Under the pieces are notes generated by a model, which ran no database searches, was not told the origin of the DNA, and saw nothing but the letters and a program-made list of their open reading frames with translations. A stretch of DNA of 64,000 nt from Phlebopus portentosus (Eukaryota; Basidiomycota; Agaricomycetes; Boletales; Boletinellaceae), in the NCBI GenBank assembly GCA_037892935.1, contig JAYXKI010000018.1, positions 62,001 through 126,000 on the forward strand, given 5' to 3'. Made by a program: the position numbers and the translations under genes. Positions 58,231 to 64,000 of the stretch are shown one piece after another (positions within the stretch are counted from its first letter, which is position 1; every line of letters begins with the position of its first letter).

Positions 58231-61200
58231 ATGCCTGCGAGGCCGAACGGGAGATTTTGTACCTGTGATTCATGTCCAAAGGGGGGCAGGTACATCGAAG
58301 GTGCTGAGGTGGCCATTCACCTGGCTCGTCGCGCGACTTCCCAAGGAAACTCTTCTACAACAGAATCGATGGACCCGTGCAAAGAAATCTTTCAAAGTAT
58401 ACGGCACATCAGTGCTTATTCTAGGGACAGGACGGTCGACTGCACTCGTGGCACTGAAATCGACAGAGGATCCTTAGTAGCTCGATCGACGATTGCAGTG
58501 GATATGCTCCAAGATACCTTGCGTTCTTTGCAGGCCGAGTACAGAAAACTGGGCGGTTTTCAGCGTGGCATCCTAGATTCGGGTATCCCAGATTCCCACG
58601 CACTTGAGGCTATAGAAGGAAGGGTCAGCCAGTTGCGCGTTTCATCGAATCAGATGCAAGGTCTTCCTAAGACAAAAAGGCTCAGACAGGACATTAATCG
58701 ACAATGCAGTCTAATCGACGACCGGCTTTTAGAATTGCGAGGACTCCGAGATCGAAACGTCATTGTCGCTCATTCTATTCCAAAATGTGAACTCAATTGT
58801 GGTGCGTTTTCTGGGACTGTCCAACCTAAACCTGCTTTCTCAGAGACACTGTACTGCTAGACCCCTATTTTACCTCGCTGATCGATGAGGAGGATGAACT
58901 AGTGCAAATTACGATGTTTGTCGGAATAGTCTGTTCGGCGATTTTCATGCTTAGTCGTGATATGACCAGTGTCATTATCGGCATGGTAAAGATCGCGATT
59001 TCCTCAGCTCTTAGGATTCGAACGCGATCAGGTACTTCCCATGAGCAAATGCTACTAGACGCAGTTCCCAAGGACCCGCGCACCTTACTTTCAAAGTTCA
59101 ATTTGTCCGGCAAGACGACGATTTACGCCAGCTGCTCGAAATGCCACATGACGTACGAGCCTCGTCATGAGCTCGACTTGGTTACACTTTCGTATCCGGA
59201 GACCTGTACAAACAGACGACGCCCAGACGACGGAATTTGCGGTACTAATCTCGTTACTCGCTGCTCTGTCGGCAGAAAAGGCACCGTAATACAGAGGCCA
59301 ATTCAGCCTTACGTTTACCATTCTGTGTTGGACTACATCGGAACACTTTTCTCCCACGAGGACTTGGAGCGTTACATTGACAACGCTTGCGATGCCACTG
59401 CGGTGAAAGTCGCGGGAAAGCAACACCAGAGGCTCGAGGACATTTTCGGAGGCACATTCCTTGGATCCTTCCGAGGGCCGGATCCTGATGTCCTATTTCT
59501 TGATAGAGGACAGGAAGGTCGTCTTGCGTTCAGCTTGAACGTCGATTTTTTCAATATTCATGGAAATCGAGCCGGAGGCGCAACTACGTCCTGCGGTATA
59601 ATCAGTCTGGCCTGTCTCAATTTACCTCCTGAGATGAGATTTCGAAGAGAAAATCTCCATATCGTGGGTATAATACCAGGGCCTCGCGAGCCCGATCTCG
59701 AGGCCATAAACGCCTATACAAGACCGCTCATCGACGACATGGTAGTTCTGTGGAATCATGGAGTCAGGCTGTCTCGAACTGCGTTGCACAGGCATGGCCG
59801 TTTAATCCGGGCTGCGATCATCTGTGTGGTCTGTGACCTACCTGCCGCGCGTAAGGTAGCCGCCTTAGCAGGTCATAGGAGCAACAAATTCTTATGCTCC
59901 ATTTGTAAGGTGGACAGGGAGCATATTGCTAACCCGTCTCACTCTCCTGCGCGTCGCGATGTCTTTGAAATGAGACAAAAGGCTCAGGAATGGAAGGATG
60001 CGCCAACCTCGGCTCTACAAGATCGAGTTTTCGACTGCTTTGGAGTCCGTTATTCTGAACTGTTCCGCCTCCCTTACTGGGATCCGACCAAACAACTGGT
60101 CGTAGACCCCATGCACAACTTGCTTTTAGGTATTACCGAGAATCACTTCAAGAACGTGCTTCGTCTCACCGTAAAGCGCGAAAGAACATCCGTTGCCAAC
60201 AGTTCTCCTGCTTTTCTTCACGATTTCACGCCTATCTCTGGGCTGCATGGCCTGAGCGACGACGAAACCAAGGACATCGCAAAAATCCATAAGATGTTGA
60301 CGACGTACGTCGACGCCTCCAACCGCAATGACCCGAAGGCGCGTGAAGCATTTACAAAGCGCCTTTGTAATCACAGAAAGAATTCACTACGGTTTGTTCT
60401 CGACGATCTACAGCTTCAACCGGAGATTCCAGAGGGCCAATCCCGCGTGGTGAAGGAACATTTTGCGAAGTCACTTACGAACTGGGCAAGTCTCCTATTC
60501 CGTTCTTGTCTGGGACCTCGAGTCTGATTTCTGTGCCTGCTGAAGCGTTTCAGCATGCCTCTTGCACCTTCAAATGCCTCCGTTGAGTCAACCCTACTTG
60601 ACGACCTTCTGCAGCATATACGTCGTGTGATCAAAGAGACGACGACACCTACATGGATCAGTAGTGTCCCGCACGACTTTGGCGATCCAAAATGCGGGAA
60701 ACTCAAGGCGGACGAATGGAAAGTCCTTTGCACGATCCATTTGCCACTTGCTCTCGTCTCGTGGTGGGGCGAAGGGACAAAACACGCAAGCGAAGACATA
60801 TCGCATCGTTGTAGAGAAATAGTAGATCATACTATGCTGCTTGTCTCTGCGGTAACAATCGCCTGCAAACAATCGACGACGGCAGATCAAATTGCACGGT
60901 ACGAGCATTACGTTAAGGAATACATAGTCAGACTTCGGAAGATTCACCCTAACGCAAAACTCACGACCAATTTACATATGGCGACTCATGTTGGCGAATT
61001 TATGAGGCTGTTCGGCCCGACACATTCATGGTGGTGCTTTCCCTTCGAGCGTCTCATCGGATTCTTGCAAAAGATGCCGAACAATAACAAGTTTGGTGAG
61101 CCGTCACTTCCCGTTCTTAGAAAGTACTGACGTTAGAATAATAGGACAACTTGAGAGCTCCGTTCATGACTCTTTTGTCGCATTTGGTAGGATAAAGCTG

Positions 61201-61888
61201 TGGTCCTCAAAGCCTGGATGTCCGATACCTATAAAGGAGTGTAGAAGAATCTACGATAAGCTGTATCCAGATAATCTCGACTGGAGTCAGCTAGTGGACC
61301 ATGATGAGCAAGCTGAGAATGAAGACGATCGTGTTTGTTCTCGAAAGAAGCGTGAGCAACTTACTTTCATTCCTGGTCTTGTTTGTAGCCATTAATCACC
61401 TGATCTCAGCTGTTTCTCTTTCTCGGTATTGCTTTAAGGGTCGACAGTATAGTACAGACAAATGTCACACTGGTAACAGCCTTGTTCTTGTACGGTCCAA
61501 AGACGAGGTTGCATACGGTGACCCGTGTGTCATCGAAGACATCTTTCTCGACGACCACGATGAAGTCAAATTCCGGGTACAAGAGTACGGAAAGCTAGAT
61601 ACGCTACTTGATCCTTTCCGTTTCTATCCGGACTTTCCCGGGAAAGCATTCTCGTCAGAACTGTCTCGACGGTCTGACGCGATCGAGCCTCAACAGGTCA
61701 TATGTCACTTCGCTCGCTTTCGGATACAACCCAACGTAATAGCTGTTCTTTCTCTTTCGAAAGTGAGGTCTTTTTTTGCTTGCTGCGTCATTCTTTCTAA
61801 CCTCATGTAGGAGTCGGCAATCCTATCATCAGGACAACCCTCCCAAGAGAATAGCGGGAATGCTTCGAGAATGCCTGAGAATCTGTAG
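58231..61888 (+). CDS. tnp2-type CACTA transposase, right copy, largely intact
   Basis: Exon 1 (58231 to ~58800): MPARPNGRFCTCDSCPKGG, a Cys-x-Cys-x2-Cys head typical of fungal tnp2 proteins. After an intron ending near 58843 (cctaaac..ctttctcag), exon 2 runs open to ~60520: SLIDEEDELVQITMFVGIVC, NLSGKTTIYASCSKCHMTY, the transposase core NLPPEMRFRRENLHIVGIIP and RPLIDDMVVLWNHGV, CSICKVDREH, and VVDPMHNLLLGITENHF. The next exon (from ~60555) carries LKADEWKVLCTIHLPLAL, HMATHVGEF and GPTHSWWCFPFERLIGF, the C-terminal domain usual after tnp2 (DUF4218-like). Further exons (from ~61140 and ~61440) end with a 48-nt intron 61763-61810 and a last exon ESAILSSGQPSQENS.. to TAG 61886-61888. Exact joints near 58800, 60520 and 61110-61440 are unproven. 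Confidence 0.78.
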
Positions 61889-62404
61889 ACTCACCGAGAA
61901 TCATTTCTCACGTCAGTCAGAGCCTTGAATCTATTTTGCAGCATTCTCATTCTCGATATTCTCTCATTCTCGACATCACTCTACAAGTATTCTCGTGCTG
62001 TCTGGAGCGCATTTCTTCGCGATATTCTTTTGGTTCACAAATTTGTAGGCCCACTAGAATTGATATGTTACAAATTGACTCTTATGAATCTACGTACAAC
62101 ATCGAGTTCTGTTGTATCACGAGCGAATCATAGCAGAAATCTTACCGATGTTAGTCTAAGCAGTTGGACCTGAGACGCAGAAGCAGAACGATCCTTTTCG
62201 CCGAGAAAGGGCTTGCAAGTAGGCAAATCATGATAATGCGCAGAATAGCTGTAAGGCATCCCTCTCGTAAGACAATAACGAGATATAGTGTCTACTTCAG
62301 CTTGCGCTTACGACAAGCAAGCCCATGGCGCATTAGAGGTATCAAAGTCTACGTGCACTAGTAAGACAATAGTTGGCTAGTTATACCTCTGTCGAATCTT
62401 TGAG
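61889..62404. other. Spacer between convergent transposon genes, right copy
   Basis: Counterpart of 13508-14089, with the same ATTCTCG motifs (61850-61990) and the gcttgcgcttacgacaagcaagc hairpin (~62303-62325). Confidence 0.45.
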
Positions 62405-63669
62405 TCAGTTATTAGAACGTATTTCCCGTGCCTTCCTCCGAGAGATTCGGTTTGCCTCCCGCTCTACACGCATCTTTTCTCGTTGTGCCCGCTTCCGCTC
62501 CCTTGCATTACGTAATATCATTCTCTTGTAGTTGTCGGAGCAAGGAAATTTTGTCGACCGGTGTACTCGTGGTAACTTAGGCCGGGGAATGTGTTCGCAT
62601 TGAGGACATGGGCACTCATTCGTACAGACTGGACAGATGAAGTCGTGTCTTTTCTCTTCATTAAACTCGAATTTCGCGACTCCTTTTGGTTTAGGCCCGC
62701 CCTGGAAATTGGTCGTGGTTCTGTAACTGATAAAAAGGAGCATCAGTGAGAACATACTGTATATGATGGCTGATTATACTTGCTATTTAATGAAGTACCC
62801 AGCACAAAATACTCGAGCGCATTTGATGCATGGAATCCAGTACCATCCACACGGCGTATCTGCAGTGCTCGCATCGCATCCATGACAAGGCGGATCAGGG
62901 TTCTGAGCATCGCGCTTAGCTTCTTCATCATCCTTCTGTTTTTGCTTCTCGTCAGCTCGCCTCTGCTTCGAGTCCTTCATCTCCTCATGAGCGTCTTCCT
63001 CATGTTCCTGATGGTCTGCTTCTTGCTGCCCATCTTCAATCTCGTTTCGCATTATCGCGTCCTGTGAATATCGCAGTATTTAGACACCAGTGACTGCAAG
63101 GAACGGGAGGTCCGTACGTCGCCTCCATATTCAGTGTATAAGGTATTCATACGTGGATTTAGGCATGCACCAGATAATGCTGTTCGACGTCCAGTGAGAT
63201 TGGTGGTCGATGCTTCGAAAGTATCCATTTTGACATATGGTGTCCTCAGATGTAACAGGCTCGGACGGATGGATAGAGAATCGCTCCGTATTGACTGAAC
63301 GTAAAGTAGTAGTCAATTGAAAAGAATCTCCTTGAGAAGCGACTCAGACCCATACGCTTGACAACGTTGATAAAATATACTTGTCCAGGATGTTTGTCCT
63401 ATCACTTTCATTCACTGGAGGGAAGGAGGATGTGTAAGCACCATTGACCTTAAGAGAAGCATGCAGAGAAAACCTTTCAATGTACAACCGGATCCATTGT
63501 CACCCTCGCTAAGAGCCGCTTCAGCAACAATCGACAGCACAGAATCTATAGGAGCATCACAGGATTCTGCGGTTTGCGACGGTACGGAGAAAAAGAGGGG
63601 GTTGAGCCATTCCGAGAGGATCAAATCGACGCTCTGATCCTGAGACAGACGTAGCGCAGGGTGGGTCAT
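62405..63669 (-). CDS. CACTA accessory protein, right copy
   Basis: Counterpart of 12243-13507: ATG at 63669 (MTHPALRLSQDQSVDLILSE), charged helix MRNEIEDGQQEADHQEHEED at ~63050, Cys pairs PPCHGCDAS..CGWYWIPCIKC (~62810-62890), FICPVCTNECPCPQCEH (~62600-62650) and an Arg/Lys-rich tail. Differences from the left copy are mostly single substitutions (T to S, D to G), arguing that both copies were under coding constraint until recently or are young. Confidence 0.55.
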
Positions 63670-64000
63670 CGTTGTTGACGCAGGTTACTACCGAAATGTG
63701 ATTCTTTATTTATATTATAGGCCGGGTCCGAGGTTTCAGTCATCCATTGCCTTTCGTAGCACCGCAGCAAAGGCTAAGACTGCGAAGCTCGAATTAATGA
63801 CAGCGCAGTCATTCAGAGCAACGTGAACAACCGAAAGATACCTAAATATGGAGACCATGAATGCCGATAAGGACTGATTCCGATTTTTGAGCGACTTCAG
63901 ATCTAACCAAGAATATTCACCAAGACGAGCGTTGAAAGGGAAGATGAAGGCTTCAAGAATCTCGGGAAAGGCTCACGAACAAAATTCAAGAGGCCAGAAC

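Larger units (their letters stand above)
58189..64000 (+). mobile_element. CACTA (EnSpm)-type DNA transposon, right copy (inverted relative to left), partial
   Basis: Reverse complement of 11906-17677 with a few percent difference; runs off the window at 64000, which corresponds to 11906. Gene order is transposase then accessory protein, convergent. The transposase is better preserved than in the left copy. Confidence 0.78.

Noticed and set aside
58231..61888. Kyakuja-Dileera-Zisupton (KDZ) transposase, which in fungi can travel with TET/JBP dioxygenase genes
   Set aside because: The core motifs (NLPPEMR.., IIPGP, DPMHNLLLG, HSWWCFPFERLIG) are those of tnp2/CACTA, and I see no TET/JBP motif in the window.

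Overview
The window looks like repeat-rich DNA of an Agaricomycete-type basidiomycete. Introns are 44-63 nt with GT..AG ends, there is a basidiomycete-style multi-pass membrane protein and a JmjC protein of the kind expanded in Agaricomycetes, and tnp2-type CACTA, Tc1-like and chromodomain Ty3/gypsy transposons are abundant. I see no rRNA, tRNA or CRISPR. Host genes are few and nearly all are broken. The commonest lesion, in host genes and transposons alike, is CGA to TGA, which suggests long-term CpG deamination of a methylated region.

Layout, left to right. 1-1741: 5' end of a Ty3/gypsy element on the minus strand (copy A). 2281-3721: membrane-protein gene with one in-frame TGA, followed directly by a Tourist-like MITE. 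5081-5296: tiny two-exon gene. 5840-9570: two overlapping, rearranged pieces of a TPR/Mlp1-type nucleoporin gene (minus). 9996-11106: Tc1-like transposase relic (minus). 11906-17677: CACTA-type element with convergent accessory and tnp2 transposase genes. 17746-17875: a MITE. 17881-22509: a near-perfect 4.6-kb palindrome carrying two mirror copies of a cytosolic HSP70 fragment and ending exactly in MITE copies. 22807-27707: multi-exon gene ending in a JmjC domain. 28410-29541: Argonaute (Piwi) pseudogene (minus). 31149-32343: second Tc1-like relic. 32481-41036: multi-exon gene encoding an AT-hook-like motif, split by the 6.9-kb Ty3/gypsy copy B. 41037-54179: copy D (minus), itself split by the younger copy C (41681-48217, plus). 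54180-54665: extra LTR-leader fragment F. 55177-55450: diverged tandem repeat. 55887-57629: strongly decayed copy E. 58189-64000: a second copy of the CACTA-type element in inverted orientation, running off the window; its transposase is the better preserved.

How things fit together: the Ty3/gypsy family has Gag with a zinc knuckle and a Pol with protease, reverse transcriptase, RNase H, integrase and C-terminal chromodomain, in the -1 frame relative to Gag. Two sequence signals explain how it may work. The base-perfect 11-nt complement between the start of R and a site 1 nt past the 5' LTR predicts Tf1/sushi-style self-priming. A GGGTTTT heptamer followed 6 nt later by a conserved hairpin predicts a -1 frameshift from gag into pol. 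Target-site duplications ACCGG (B) and CTGGA (C) date the nesting: B and D sit in the host gene, and C sits in D. The two most unusual structures are the HSP70 palindrome, which could be transcribed into a long hairpin RNA, and the self-priming plus frameshift combination in the retrotransposons.
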